From: a virus
Length of the DNA: 64,000 nucleotides
IMG/VR virus record: IMGVR_UViG_3300025324_000011
Coordinates: 32,985-96,984 of that record
Direction: 5' to 3' (one strand)
The position numbers were made by a program, and so were the translations under genes. Position 1 is the first letter of the stretch; every line of letters starts with the position of its first letter. This document shows positions 56,622-64,000 of this stretch, piece by piece. The notes under the pieces were generated by a model, which searched no databases, was not told the origin of the DNA, and worked only from the letters and a program-made list of their open reading frames with translations.

Positions 56622-57050
56622 TCAATCTGGACAATCGGCACAGGTGATGCGTGATGGCCTCACGAACATCCCGGACTGCTGCCCCCACACTCTCACCTCT
56701 GCATTCTGTTCGATCTTTGCGGCGATAACCGCGAACCGACCCGTGCAGATCACAAACTTCGGCGCATACTCGCCGATGACGTTCACTGGTAGGAGGACGC
56801 CAAGCGGCTCTCCGCGAGTGAGCAGCTGAGAAAGCGCCGCAGAGACAAGCGGATCTTGGATTGCGACCTCGGCCGCCGTTGCGTTGAGCGGAACCTGCTC
56901 TCCCGCAAAGCCCCTCAACTCCATGTCGGCAAACTTAGCCGACGTGAACGTGGCGGCTCCGATCGAACGCATCGCCGAGCATCCGCTGCAAAGGACGACC
57001 GCTACGGCGATGATAATTGAAATGTAAGCCGCTGAATGTTTGTTTCGCAA
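56622..57050 (-). CDS. Lipoprotein (142 aa)
   Basis: Signal peptide with lipobox: AAYISIIIAVAVVLCSGC-S, Cys near residue 24. The mature protein is globular (VPLNATAAEVAIQDPLVSAA, GVLLPVNVIGEYAPKFVICT) with a Cys pair at the end (CADC). Phage lipoproteins may be o-spanins or superinfection-exclusion factors; the length is more like the latter (inference). Confidence 0.6.
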   Translation of the reverse strand: MRNKHSAAYISIIIAVAVVLCSGCSAMRSIGAATFTSAKFADMELRGFAGEQVPLNATAAEVAIQDPLVSAALSQLLTRGEPLGVLLPVNVIGEYAPKFVICTGRFAVIAAKIEQNAEVRVWGQQSGMFVRPSRITCADCPD

Positions 57051-57092
57051 GGTTGAAACTCCTTTCTATGGCTTAGGGCAAGCCAGTTGAAA

Positions 57093-57194
57093 TCATTCAC
57101 CTCTTCGTTTCAGATAATTCAATGACATGATCGCCACAACGAAGACTAGCACGCAGAGAGCAACGTCGAACCAAAAGTCATAATCTTCTAGCAC
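57093..57194 (-). CDS. Micro membrane protein (33 aa), GTG start
   Basis: GTG after CGGAGGGCGAGGC. One hydrophobic helix (WFDVALCVLVFVVAIMSL) with a short basic tail. Overlaps the upstream micro-gene by 17 bases. Ribosome site and topology are the evidence. Confidence 0.45.
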   Translation of the reverse strand: MLEDYDFWFDVALCVLVFVVAIMSLNYLKRRGE

Positions 57195-57309
57195 GCCTCG
57201 CCCTCCGCCGTTTGTAGTCGGTGATCTCAGCGGCGCGTACGAGACCGCGTATCATATCACTTACCTCCACGTCGCCTCCCTCTTCTACGCAATCCATCAC
57301 ATTTCCCAT
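57178..57309 (-). CDS. Micro-gene (43 aa)
   Basis: ATG start; product begins GNVMDCVEEGGDVEVSDM and ends with a very basic RRRARRARRL. Overlaps the next micro-gene, suggesting coupling. Weak ribosome site. Confidence 0.35.
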   Translation of the reverse strand: MGNVMDCVEEGGDVEVSDMIRGLVRAAEITDYKRRRARRARRL

Positions 57310-57344
57310 TATACAGGTTGTGGTTATCTGGCGTCAAGTCGTGG

Positions 57345-58337
57345 CTATCCAGCCGCTTCAGCGGGAGTCATGGGCCGTAAGCTTCCGCCGCGTTTCGGGG
57401 CGATGAATGGCGGAACCGTTGGTGACTCTTCATCCTTTCTGACTAGTCTTTCACCGCACCGGCAATTAGTATCATGACCCTCTGCATCCGCTTCACCGTT
57501 CGGATAATTGCCATTGATCGGTGCTCGGCTACCGTGCGCAGCATAACATATTTGACAAAGTACGGCGTCAAGAATGGCGATCCATTCGCGTTCGTAAATC
57601 TCCTCGCTGATCAGCCCGCGTAACGCCGATTCACGCACGAGACCGACTTCCGCAGCTCTGCCGGCGCGCGCCATCTCTGTTTGCGCCACGTTCAACGCGC
57701 GCCGCGTCTTCAGGCGTTCCGCGTATACCTTCGCGAGGCGCGATGACTTATCTGGGCTGACCCCGGCTTCCAACAACTTACGTTCGTAGCCGCCCACCGC
57801 CTTGCTCCATGCTTCAGTAAGCGGCAGTCGTTCACGCAATTGATCAGCAATGCGCACAGCGCTAAAATCGCTGCCGAGGGAATCCGCCATGACTTGGCGG
57901 AGCGTTGCCCTCGCCTTATCTGTTATCTCTTGAACGAATTGCGCGCCGCGCTGACGCAGCCACATTTCGCCGCGAGTCTGCATGAAAGCGGATTCGATTG
58001 GAAGACTCAGGCGAGCCTTCAGATTCTTTGCCGAGATATCGGCGACCGAGAACAAGGCGCGGCGAGATGCTCCCTCGAAAGCCAGGGGCCGCCCGAGCGC
58101 CGCAGGATTCGTCAATAATTCGGCGATGTACTCTACGCGAAAGACGCGCTCAATCTCAACGACGCTATGCGATTCGATAGCTGCCAGGAGTGTCACTTGC
58201 CCAGGATCGCGGCGCAACTTCTCGAACGCAACGATCCATGAGCGTTGAGCAGATACAGTCAAGCGACGGAGCTGCGCTAATAGCCTTGCTCGGTAGGCTG
58301 CTTCCGTGAGGATTCGCGCTGCCTTGAACGTAAGCAC
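57345..58337 (-). CDS. Head morphogenesis protein, Mu F/SPP1 gp7-like (330 aa)
   Basis: The central and C-terminal parts (RRALNVAQTEMARAGRAAEV, EWIAILDAVLCQICYAAHGS, GHDTNCRCGERLV) match the phage head morphogenesis family: R-x-x-x-x-A-R-T/Q-E-x, W-x-x-x-x-D-x-x-x-C-x-x-C, and H-P/D-x-x-C-R-C. The N-terminus is helical. It lies immediately after portal in the operon order, as in SPP1-type heads. Confidence 0.75.
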   Translation of the reverse strand: MLTFKAARILTEAAYRARLLAQLRRLTVSAQRSWIVAFEKLRRDPGQVTLLAAIESHSVVEIERVFRVEYIAELLTNPAALGRPLAFEGASRRALFSVADISAKNLKARLSLPIESAFMQTRGEMWLRQRGAQFVQEITDKARATLRQVMADSLGSDFSAVRIADQLRERLPLTEAWSKAVGGYERKLLEAGVSPDKSSRLAKVYAERLKTRRALNVAQTEMARAGRAAEVGLVRESALRGLISEEIYEREWIAILDAVLCQICYAAHGSRAPINGNYPNGEADAEGHDTNCRCGERLVRKDEESPTVPPFIAPKRGGSLRPMTPAEAAG

Positions 58338-58347
58338 GAAGGCCCTG

Positions 58348-58587
58348 CTAGATATACTCTAATTGTAGTCTATTTCTGCCGATCGTAACGCGGACAAACG
58401 AGGTACCGAAGAGGCGCTTTCTCCATGAATGCTTCGCGCTTTCTTCTGCCGCGGCATTGAATCTTGCGCGCTCCGCCTGGAAAATGCGGAACCTAGAATA
58501 CGCTTCTTTCAGAGCATCGCGACGAGCCGACGCCACCTCAATCGCCCCTGCGGCGACCATCGATATCCCCGGGGATATTCGTTTCAT
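58348..58587 (-). CDS. Small protein between portal and gp7-like gene (79 aa)
   Basis: Mostly helical and basic (AIEVASARRDALKEAYSRFR, then FNAAAEESAKHSWRKRLF) ending in a strand. Conserved position but no named family. Confidence 0.55.
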   Translation of the reverse strand: MKRISPGISMVAAGAIEVASARRDALKEAYSRFRIFQAERARFNAAAEESAKHSWRKRLFGTSFVRVTIGRNRLQLEYI

Positions 58588-58613
58588 AACAATCGCGCAT
58601 TCCTTCCCTTTGC

Positions 58614-60119
58614 TTACGGCAATAGCGCCGCCACCTTAGACCGCTCGGCGGGCTTTAGCGCCCAACGCTTAGACGCAACATCGAGGCCCATATCCATGGC
58701 GTCCCGCCAAGCCCCGGCAACTCGCTTCGCTTCTACTTCGGCAGGCTCTTCATCTTTGGGCTCTGCGGCAACGACATCCGCAATATGCTCAATCGTCTTT
58801 CCAATCGGAACCGAGAACAGGCCGTCTAGCCGCTCGTCTGCTGGAAATCCAGCGGCTGCCCGGAGTTCATTCAGCTCGAATGCTTCGCCGTAGCCATCAA
58901 TGATCCTGTCGCGACGCTCCTCATCTACAAGCTGCTCAAGCTCATAGGAAAGGATTATGCGATCCTCGCCCGCGAATTCCGGGGGACGCCCCAGGTGGGG
59001 CTCTAAGTATCTCTGCTGAAGATGGCGGATGCTTGCTTCCAGAGATGGAATCGTACTGTTCTCCCGCAGGAATACCTTGGCGGCGTAAGCGGTGGCGCGG
59101 TTCGCCGTCACTTCCCCGATAACCGCCGGTGGGACTCCGAAGACTTTCAGGATGACATCTGCCGCCGATTTCGTGAGCTCAACGGCCTGAAGATCCGCGG
59201 CGGATCTATCGAGATCGTGAACCTCAAACTTCGAATGCGGCTCCGATGGGATACTCAGGAAGATGGACGTTCCCGCTGCGTATGCTCCGCGTAACTTCTC
59301 CTCGAACCTCGCCTCTACCTCCTCTTTCTCTCGCGGTCCAAATGATCCAGCAATGAGTACGTCGGGGCGACCCTTATTAAGAAAGCGCGCCAGCATCATA
59401 ATCATCGCTTGCTCATAGATCGCGATATCATGGTCTAGCGATGAAGCTACGCCAGTTCCGCGACCATATGGGTTGAACGGGCTTGGCTCTTTCGTCGTTT
59501 CGATGTCTTCTGGCGGAACCGGTTGACTCAGGAACCGAATGCGATAGAAGTTGTCGCCAGTCCCCAAGCTCGGGGGGGTCACCCAATGGGCAGGGATTGG
59601 CAAGCGTAGAACTGGGATATGTGTTACTTTGTCGCGTAAGATCAAATAGAAGACTTCGCCAACAATATCCATGAGGATTTGATCTAGGGCAATCGACGCG
59701 AAGCCGTCGAAGTATCCCGGGACTCCCCTGCGAATCATGGCGAGGAATGGATGCGGTCCATATGCTTCCTCAACATCTACCAGCTCGCCCTGTTCCCGCA
59801 TCTCCTTGATGAGATCCATGCGGAAGCGCATCGGGGTGACCATTACGCGGCCCTTGAGCGCCATGGCGCGGCCACGCTTGGGAGAGGTGGGGGCTAGCAG
59901 GGTCAAGCGCGCCGAGGCCCGATTTCGAGCCCTGACGCCGCAGGCGAGGCGCACCCATCCGTTCGTCGCATACAGCGACGTAAGCTCCTCTTGGCTGCGG
60001 GCGGAACGCTGCTTTTGTTGTCCAATGCGAAGAATGGACGCGCCTGAGTTGATAGCCGCAGCAGTGTCAATCCGCGGCCCCTGGAATGTCGCCTTGGCAA
60101 TGTAAGAAAGGAGGGACAT
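58614..60119 (-). CDS. Portal protein, HK97-like (501 aa)
   Basis: WVRLACGVRARNRASARLTL, HPFLAMIRRGVPGYFDGFAS, YLILRDKVTHIPVLRLPIPA with WVTPPSLGTGDNFYRIRF, LARFLNKGRPDVLIAGSFGP and KVFGVPPAVIGEVTANRATAY are portal signatures in order. The end (EAFELNELRAAAGFPADERL) matches the clip/crown end of Phage_portal proteins. The 12-mer ring forms the DNA entry. No terminase gene lies upstream of it within the window. Confidence 0.8.
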   Translation of the reverse strand: MSLLSYIAKATFQGPRIDTAAAINSGASILRIGQQKQRSARSQEELTSLYATNGWVRLACGVRARNRASARLTLLAPTSPKRGRAMALKGRVMVTPMRFRMDLIKEMREQGELVDVEEAYGPHPFLAMIRRGVPGYFDGFASIALDQILMDIVGEVFYLILRDKVTHIPVLRLPIPAHWVTPPSLGTGDNFYRIRFLSQPVPPEDIETTKEPSPFNPYGRGTGVASSLDHDIAIYEQAMIMMLARFLNKGRPDVLIAGSFGPREKEEVEARFEEKLRGAYAAGTSIFLSIPSEPHSKFEVHDLDRSAADLQAVELTKSAADVILKVFGVPPAVIGEVTANRATAYAAKVFLRENSTIPSLEASIRHLQQRYLEPHLGRPPEFAGEDRIILSYELEQLVDEERRDRIIDGYGEAFELNELRAAAGFPADERLDGLFSVPIGKTIEHIADVVAAEPKDEEPAEVEAKRVAGAWRDAMDMGLDVASKRWALKPAERSKVAALLP

Positions 60120-60153
60120 GGTGGCCTAGTGTCGCGCGAATCAACAGGTGCCG

Positions 60154-60660
60154 TCAAGTCGAAGCCGGGAGACCGGCTTGATAGAAGAAGCGGCGTATGT
60201 TGGAATCGTCGATATCTACGCCCCTGACCTTGCCGTGTTCCTGAGCACGCTTCCACGCCTCTTCCCAAGGGGAACCTGGTGCATGACTAATGTTAGATAG
60301 TTGCACGCCCGAATAGTGACCGTACTCCATCCACACCTTCTCTAGGACCGATAGCGCCGAGGGATCGGTTATCCGCGGGATTACCCACTCTTTGCCATCA
60401 AAGATTGTGGCCGGGCCGGCAATCGTGGAGTTTCCGTCTTTCTTGAATTCGTGATAAACAGTTGGAACAACTGGCCCGTAAGGCCATGCCTCAACATTCT
60501 CGTCGAGAAGAGGCTCGCCGGTCACGGCAAGGTGCCAGCCATGCGCGAAGTAGATCAGCTTTTGGAGCTTAAGCGGGTCCACTGGCACGCCTGACGCCTT
60601 GCTCTTCTCGATGAAGAAATTGGCGACGGCTAGCGTTGGTTGAGGTGAAGAGCTGTACAT
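60154..60660 (-). CDS. Panacea (SocA/DUF4065-like) antitoxin-domain protein (168 aa)
   Basis: Start at ATG 60660 after GGAGGTGTACCATC. FFIEKSKASGVPVDPLKLQK, LIYFAHGWHLAVTGEPLLDE and VEAWPYGPVVPTVYHEFKKD are the diagnostic Panacea blocks. Panacea proteins serve as antitoxins for many unrelated toxins and as proteolytic adaptors. No clear toxin is fused; the neighbouring genes at 60795 (opposite strand) and 61091 are candidates (inference). Confidence 0.8.
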   Translation of the reverse strand: MYSSSPQPTLAVANFFIEKSKASGVPVDPLKLQKLIYFAHGWHLAVTGEPLLDENVEAWPYGPVVPTVYHEFKKDGNSTIAGPATIFDGKEWVIPRITDPSALSVLEKVWMEYGHYSGVQLSNISHAPGSPWEEAWKRAQEHGKVRGVDIDDSNIRRFFYQAGLPAST

Positions 60661-60794
60661 GATGGTACACCTCCACCCAAGAGAGTGGACGGCTCCGAAG
60701 TATGGTCGCACACTTAGCTGACGAGAGTCAAAGCCGCCGGTAGGTGGCTCGCTGTGGTTCCTTTTGACCTGCCGTGAAATATCCTGCAAGATCA

Positions 60795-60998
60795 ATGGTT
60801 TACAGCCGGTTCGGAGTGATCCCGCGCGGCTCGACGCACACCTACTCCCTTGTCTATCTGCCGGAGCGGCGCCTGCTGGCGACGTTCCGGTACGCCCGCC
60901 ACTGCCGAAGCTTGGCCGCGGAACTCGCCCCGCTCTTACTGCGTGATGAGCAAGCGGCGGTAGCGGTGACGGCGCGGCATTTGCGCGAAGCGACCTAG
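60795..60998 (+). CDS. Small unknown protein (67 aa)
   Basis: VYSRFGVIPRGSTHTYSLVY, then LPERRLLATFRYARHCRSLA and a helical end. Good composition, weak ribosome site; GTG 60774 is an alternative start. Points away from the Panacea gene and ends at a GC-rich hairpin. Could be the small partner of the Panacea protein, but no toxin motif is seen. Confidence 0.45.
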   Translation: MVYSRFGVIPRGSTHTYSLVYLPERRLLATFRYARHCRSLAAELAPLLLRDEQAAVAVTARHLREAT

Positions 60999-61012
60999 AC
61001 AACTTACCCCCA

Positions 61013-61038
61013 GGGGCGGCGCTTGGACGGGCCGCCCC
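61013..61038 (+). terminator. GC hairpin after the gene at 60795
   Basis: GGGGCGGC, ten-base loop, GCCGCCCC, followed by TTCCCTC. Perfect 8-base stem; weak T tract. Confidence 0.5.
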
Positions 61039-61090
61039 TTCCCTCTCCGCCCGAGTCCGCCGAAGATCCCGCGCCGGTCGTTGATCGGCA

Positions 61091-61564
61091 CTATCGGGAG
61101 TCGGTGTAGGCTTCGAGTGTCGGCCCCGTTGCGGGTCGGCCCTCTTCGTTCTCCGCGATTGGCGCCAGAGGAAGCCTTAACTGAGGCTTGGCTGCCGACA
61201 TCACGTCGATTTCCCGCGACCCTTGCTCGCGGTCACCCACGACAAGGGCGAGCTTGAGCACCCCAGGGTGCGGCAGTACTATGCCGGCCAGTGTAAGTAT
61301 CTGACGAAACCTTGATTTTCCGTTGAAGTTGATAGTTATGGGCGCCTTGAATATCTCCTCACCTGACAGCGTGAGCACTGCCATGCCATCGATCTCCCGC
61401 TTGTCGCCCTCTTCTCGCTGAAGAATAAAAAGGCAAGCAAGCTCCGGCATTACAATTGGAAACATCGGCACGAGCGTAGATTCGGCAAGATCAATAAGCG
61501 ACACAGTATCGGTGTCAACATCGCGCACAATTCGATTCGCGCATGCGGCAAACTGACATCTCAT
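61091..61564 (-). CDS. Unknown conserved protein, DUF6941-like (157 aa)
   Basis: Pattern: CANRIVRDVDTDTVSLIDLA, then VPMFPIVMPELACLFILQRE, GEEIFKAPITINFNGKSRFR and GIVLPHPGVLKLALVVGDRE. I recall this order from DUF6941-type proteins of unknown role; the match is by eye. Beta-rich, probably a single sandwich domain. ATG overlaps the upstream TGA. Last gene of the three-gene operon. Confidence 0.5.
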   Translation of the reverse strand: MRCQFAACANRIVRDVDTDTVSLIDLAESTLVPMFPIVMPELACLFILQREEGDKREIDGMAVLTLSGEEIFKAPITINFNGKSRFRQILTLAGIVLPHPGVLKLALVVGDREQGSREIDVMSAAKPQLRLPLAPIAENEEGRPATGPTLEAYTDSR

Positions 61565-61962
61565 GATTCAGGCATCCCAGAAATGTGAACTGCGGCCGTA
61601 GAAGGCATCTGGATCTTAATCGTGCTCACGGACATGCGATCTAGAACGTTCTGCAAAATCTGATCAAGCCATCGAAAGCTCCGCACTCCACCGAGTCGAG
61701 GAATTACGCGTTTGACTTCGTCCGCGTTGTGGAAACCAAGGGCGGTCAACGCCGCATAGGCCGTGGCTAGGTCTTCCACCGTTTTGTGCGACAATTGATC
61801 AAGCTCAACTACCAGAGATACCAAGTCTTCAGCCGAGTAGGTATTGGCAAGATCCCGGACAGTGACGTCTCGGCGGAAGTGCCGAAACAGATAGCCCGGC
61901 ATATTAGCGACGAGATAACGTTCAACTAGGCCGCGAACGCCTAACTTTGAGCGATCGATCAT
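61561..61962 (-). CDS. Unknown helical protein (133 aa)
   Basis: Helices throughout (LGVRGLVERYLVANMPGYLF, EDLVSLVVELDQLSHKTVED, LATAYAALTALGFHNADEV). Ends with strand-like VSTIKIQMPSTAAVHI. No family recognised. Overlaps both neighbours by four bases, so it is co-translated with them. Confidence 0.55.
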   Translation of the reverse strand: MIDRSKLGVRGLVERYLVANMPGYLFRHFRRDVTVRDLANTYSAEDLVSLVVELDQLSHKTVEDLATAYAALTALGFHNADEVKRVIPRLGGVRSFRWLDQILQNVLDRMSVSTIKIQMPSTAAVHISGMPES

Positions 61963-62441
61963 TGTTGATGCATCCGAAAATACCGAGCACCCAAGAATCT
62001 ATAGGGACAGTCGCTGGCGCGGTGGATCAATTCCTTGTAGTTTCCCCATTTGCTAATGACCAACGGTACCTTCATGTTTTTATTGATCTCTGGGGATTCG
62101 AGAATGATGGCGGAGTGTTCAATTTCGCCATGTTCGCCAAAGTAGAGCAACACATCGCCGGGCAAGGCGGACTCGTCTTTTACTTCGCGGTATCTATCTT
62201 CTGCTAGAATCTGAAGGACAACATTGACATCTTCAACGGCTGTACGGCGACAGGCAAATGCGAGGCCGTGACAATTGTAGCGGGTGTCGGGGCCTGCCCG
62301 CTCGATCAGGCTAAAACCGGTGCCATATTTTCGCTCCATTTGCGCGTAGCGTGCCAGTTCGCCGGGGAAAACTTGCGCCTCCAACCGAACATTGGGGACA
62401 TGATTCCCCTGAGCAGTGTCCAGTCGAAGCTCGTGTCCCAT
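61959..62441 (-). CDS. Putative NlpC/P60-type (papain-like) cysteine peptidase or amidase (160 aa)
   Basis: YNCHGLAFACRR (Cys nucleophile at residue ~56), then DESALPGDVLLYFGEHGEIE-H (His) and VISKWGNYKELIH plus CPYRFLGARYF follow the cysteine, GD-x-x-x-Y, H-S/T and K-W-G order of small papain-like domains. Catalysis is inferred from residue order. First gene of the operon; likely effector if the operon is a defence or toxin module (inference). Confidence 0.55.
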   Translation of the reverse strand: MGHELRLDTAQGNHVPNVRLEAQVFPGELARYAQMERKYGTGFSLIERAGPDTRYNCHGLAFACRRTAVEDVNVVLQILAEDRYREVKDESALPGDVLLYFGEHGEIEHSAIILESPEINKNMKVPLVISKWGNYKELIHRASDCPYRFLGARYFRMHQQ

Positions 62442-62603
62442 AGCTCCATTCTACCTGAATGGCGACCCGGGGGCTAGGCCGCCCGGCGGAGTCAAGACCC
62501 GGAGGACGCCATGGCGCACTTCTACAGAGGACCTGTACCCCCTCATCCTCACCGCTTCCTGAGGGGTCTGCTGCTCTTGGCCCTGCCGCGGGCCTTGATA
62601 CCG

Positions 62604-62795
62604 CTACCGCCCCTTCTTCTTCGCGGGGACCCTATCCCCTAGCTCGGTTCTCGCGGCCTTCAGGAGACGGTCTCTGATCCAGTTGGACATGGGCCGTCCA
62701 TCCTGATCCGCGGCTCGCTGGTAGAGCCCCTTCTCCTCTTCGGAGATGCGGATCTCCAGGCGGGAGTCCTTGGAGGTGGAGGCGATCTTAGGCAT
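62604..62795 (-). CDS. RHH antitoxin-like regulator (63 aa), leaderless layout
   Basis: SRLEIRISEEEKGLYQRAAD then RPMSNWIRDRLLKAARTELG is a DUF1778/Arc-type RHH fold; ends KKKGR. ATG lies six bases after TACAAT with no Shine-Dalgarno sequence. It should autoregulate through the operators at 62801-62872. No toxin gene is adjacent. Confidence 0.65.
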   Translation of the reverse strand: MPKIASTSKDSRLEIRISEEEKGLYQRAADQDGRPMSNWIRDRLLKAARTELGDRVPAKKKGR

Positions 62796-62800
62796 ACGGG

Positions 62801-62872
62801 CATTGTACGGACGATTCCCGGAAAAATCAAGAGCCTACCCCCTTGACATGCCCGGACAATGTCCGTACAATG
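62801..62872. promoter_or_regulatory. Divergent promoters with inverted operator pair
   Basis: Minus: TTGATT (62830 to 62825), 17 bases, TACAAT (62807 to 62802). Plus: TTGACA (62843-62848), 17 bases, TACAAT (62866-62871). CATTGTACGGAC (62801-62812) and GTCCGTACAATG (62861-62872) are exact inverted copies covering both -10 boxes; CGGACAATGTCCG (62853-62865) is a third near-palindrome. Confidence 0.6.
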
Positions 62873-62909
62873 GTCCTGTGAGCTTGGAGAGGAGACAAGG
62901 ACACTAGAC

Positions 62910-62948
62910 AAAAACGGCCCGGCAGTCGCTACCAACGACCACCGGGCC
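62910..62948 (-). terminator. Hairpin with T tract, minus strand
   Basis: Minus strand: GGCCCGG...CCGGGCC with an inner GTCG/CGAC stem, then GTTTTTG. It also lies 30 bases downstream of the plus-strand promoter at 62843 and could stop it. Confidence 0.5.
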
Positions 62949-63014
62949 TAGAACCGCCAGCCGTAGCCAACGGTCCCGCAACCCCAATTATGGCACGGCT
63001 GGCACCCCGAAAGG

Positions 63015-63983
63015 ATGCCGACCATGCAAGCCTGCCCAACCTGCCAGACCGACACCTGCAAGCGCTTCGGCCACACCCGCGAGGGACACCAGCGGTTCCG
63101 CTGCCGCACCTGCCGCAAGACGTTCTCCGAGCGGCCTGACCGTCCCCTTGGGGACATGCGGCTCCCCTTGGACCGCGCGCTCCTCTGCTTGCACCTTCTG
63201 TGCGAGGGGAACTCGGTTCGCGCCGTCGAGCGCATTACAGGAACTGAGAAAAAGACAATTCTCCGCCTGCTTGTCCAGGTCGGGCAGGGGTGCGAGAGGA
63301 TACTTGAGGAGACGGTCAAGGCGGTCCCGGTCAACGACGTCCAGGCGGATGAGGTGTGGACCTACATCACCTGCAAGCAGAAGACTCGCGAACGCAAGGG
63401 AATCACGGACCCGGACGCAGGGGATGCTTATTGCTTCATCGGCATTGAACGTACCTCTAAGCTGGTGCTCGCGTGGCACCTCGGCCGGCGTAACAAGTGG
63501 GACGCCCACGATTTCATGGAGAAACTGAGCAACGCGACCACGGGCGAATTCCAGCTTTCGACCGATGGTTTCGCCGGTTTCGTGGACGGCGCGGAATGGA
63601 ACCTTGGCTCGCGGGTTGACTACGCGCAAGTTATCAAGGAATTCGGCACTGCGGGCGGCGAAGAAGCGCGGCGGTACGCTCCGCCGCGCCTGATAGGACA
63701 GGAGAAAGTCACCATCTTCGGCACCCCGGATGAGGACCGGGCTTGCACGTCACACGTCGAGCGCGGCAACTGGACGCTGCGCGGCCATCTTCGCCGATTC
63801 ACCCGCCTGAGCAACGGCTTCTCTCGCAAGAAGGAAAACCTGCGGGCCGCGCTGGCGCTCTACTTCAGTTATTACAACTTCGTCCGGATGCACAAGGCAA
63901 TCCGCATGACGCCGGCTATGGCGGCGGGGATCGCTAAGAAGCCTTGGGAGATGGCGGATCTGGTGAAGGCGGCAATGGGTTAA
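63015..63983 (+). CDS. IS1-like transposase (322 aa)
   Basis: N-terminal zinc ribbon (ACPTCQTDTCKRFGHTREGH, RCRTCRKTFSERPDR) followed by a helix-turn-helix (EGNSVRAVERITGTEKKTIL), as in IS1-type InsA regions, here in one frame. Catalytic blocks: QADEVWTYI (first Asp), LSTDGFAGF (second Asp), and ERGNWTLRGHLRRFTR (Glu), then FSYYNFVRMHKAIRMTPAMA. The gene is complete. Terminal inverted repeats were not found; the right end may lie beyond the window. ATG 63024 with AAAGG upstream is an alternative start. Confidence 0.75.
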   Translation: MPTMQACPTCQTDTCKRFGHTREGHQRFRCRTCRKTFSERPDRPLGDMRLPLDRALLCLHLLCEGNSVRAVERITGTEKKTILRLLVQVGQGCERILEETVKAVPVNDVQADEVWTYITCKQKTRERKGITDPDAGDAYCFIGIERTSKLVLAWHLGRRNKWDAHDFMEKLSNATTGEFQLSTDGFAGFVDGAEWNLGSRVDYAQVIKEFGTAGGEEARRYAPPRLIGQEKVTIFGTPDEDRACTSHVERGNWTLRGHLRRFTRLSNGFSRKKENLRAALALYFSYYNFVRMHKAIRMTPAMAAGIAKKPWEMADLVKAAMG

Positions 63984-64000
63984 AGGCTACCCCCCCCCCC

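Noticed and set aside
62511-62642. Plus-strand 43-codon frame with a good ribosome site (CCCGGAGGACGCC)
   Set aside because: Leu/Pro/Arg-rich and antisense to the RHH gene end; composition looks like a shadow.
1-64000. CRISPR array
   Set aside because: No regularly spaced short direct repeats with unique spacers were seen; the repeats present are dispersed promoter-like elements.

Overview
The window is most of a tailed-phage (Caudoviricetes, siphovirus-type) genome, or a prophage or phage-plasmid derived from one. The evidence is a nearly complete HK97-type head module and a long-tail module on the minus strand, facing arrays of small plus-strand genes with phage replication functions. The host cannot be named. 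The DNA is moderately GC-rich, uses ATG/GTG/TTG starts, and mixes good Shine-Dalgarno starts with several start codons placed only 6-7 bases after a -10 box (candidate leaderless mRNAs). Three plus-strand arrays are preceded by related ~140-bp elements whose core fits a sigma-54 (-24/-12) promoter. No integrase, portal-proximal terminase, DNA polymerase or recognisable endolysin was found.

Layout. 1-17.4 kb, plus strand: end of an unknown gene, repeat element copy 1, a run of small zinc-motif proteins, a ParB-like protein, a DUF1937-like protein, a DnaN sliding clamp, a SNF2-like helicase, an amino-methyltransferase, a NADAR protein, a possible GNAT/Mom-like protein, a FEN-type 5'-3' exonuclease, an HNH endonuclease and a frameshifted cytosine-C5 methyltransferase. 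Small ArsR and ribbon-helix-helix (RHH) regulators punctuate it. 17.4-21.1 kb, minus strand: a tightly coupled cassette of seven small, mostly membrane proteins, one carrying an ethylene-receptor-type (ETR1) membrane domain, then small unknown genes and a tRNA-Lys(CTT). 21.2-29.3 kb, plus strand: repeat copies 2 and 3, each followed by small overlapping genes, a DUF1351-like coiled-coil protein and two secreted proteins.

29.2-50.5 kb, minus strand, is the structural operon read right to left: prohead protease with a nested scaffold start, major capsid protein, small head protein, connectors, tail terminator, tail tube, tail chaperone pair with a probable -1 frameshift, a 1996-residue tape measure, tip and fibre proteins, and a beta-helix tailspike. 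50.6-53.6 kb is a small regulatory and accessory island: a plus-strand XRE/RHH cluster, a candidate small RNA, and a minus-strand membrane protein with C-terminal 11-residue repeats. 53.6-60.1 kb, minus strand: a secreted Cys-rich protein, a large unknown protein, a lipoprotein, micro-ORFs, head morphogenesis (Mu-F/SPP1 gp7-like) and portal. 60.1-64 kb is accessory: a Panacea (SocA-like) protein, a three-gene unknown operon, an RHH autoregulator with clear operators, and an IS1-like transposase gene.

How it fits together (inference): the sigma-54-like elements and TTGACR/TAAGGT promoters would drive the early arrays. Clamp, helicase, exonuclease and ParB-like protein serve DNA metabolism. Methyltransferases and perhaps the Mom-like protein protect the DNA. 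The minus-strand operon builds the particle. Islands at 50.6-53.6 and 60.1-64 kb are the most likely places for superinfection or defence functions. One-base frameshifts in two otherwise well-conserved genes suggest real decay or uncorrected assembly errors.
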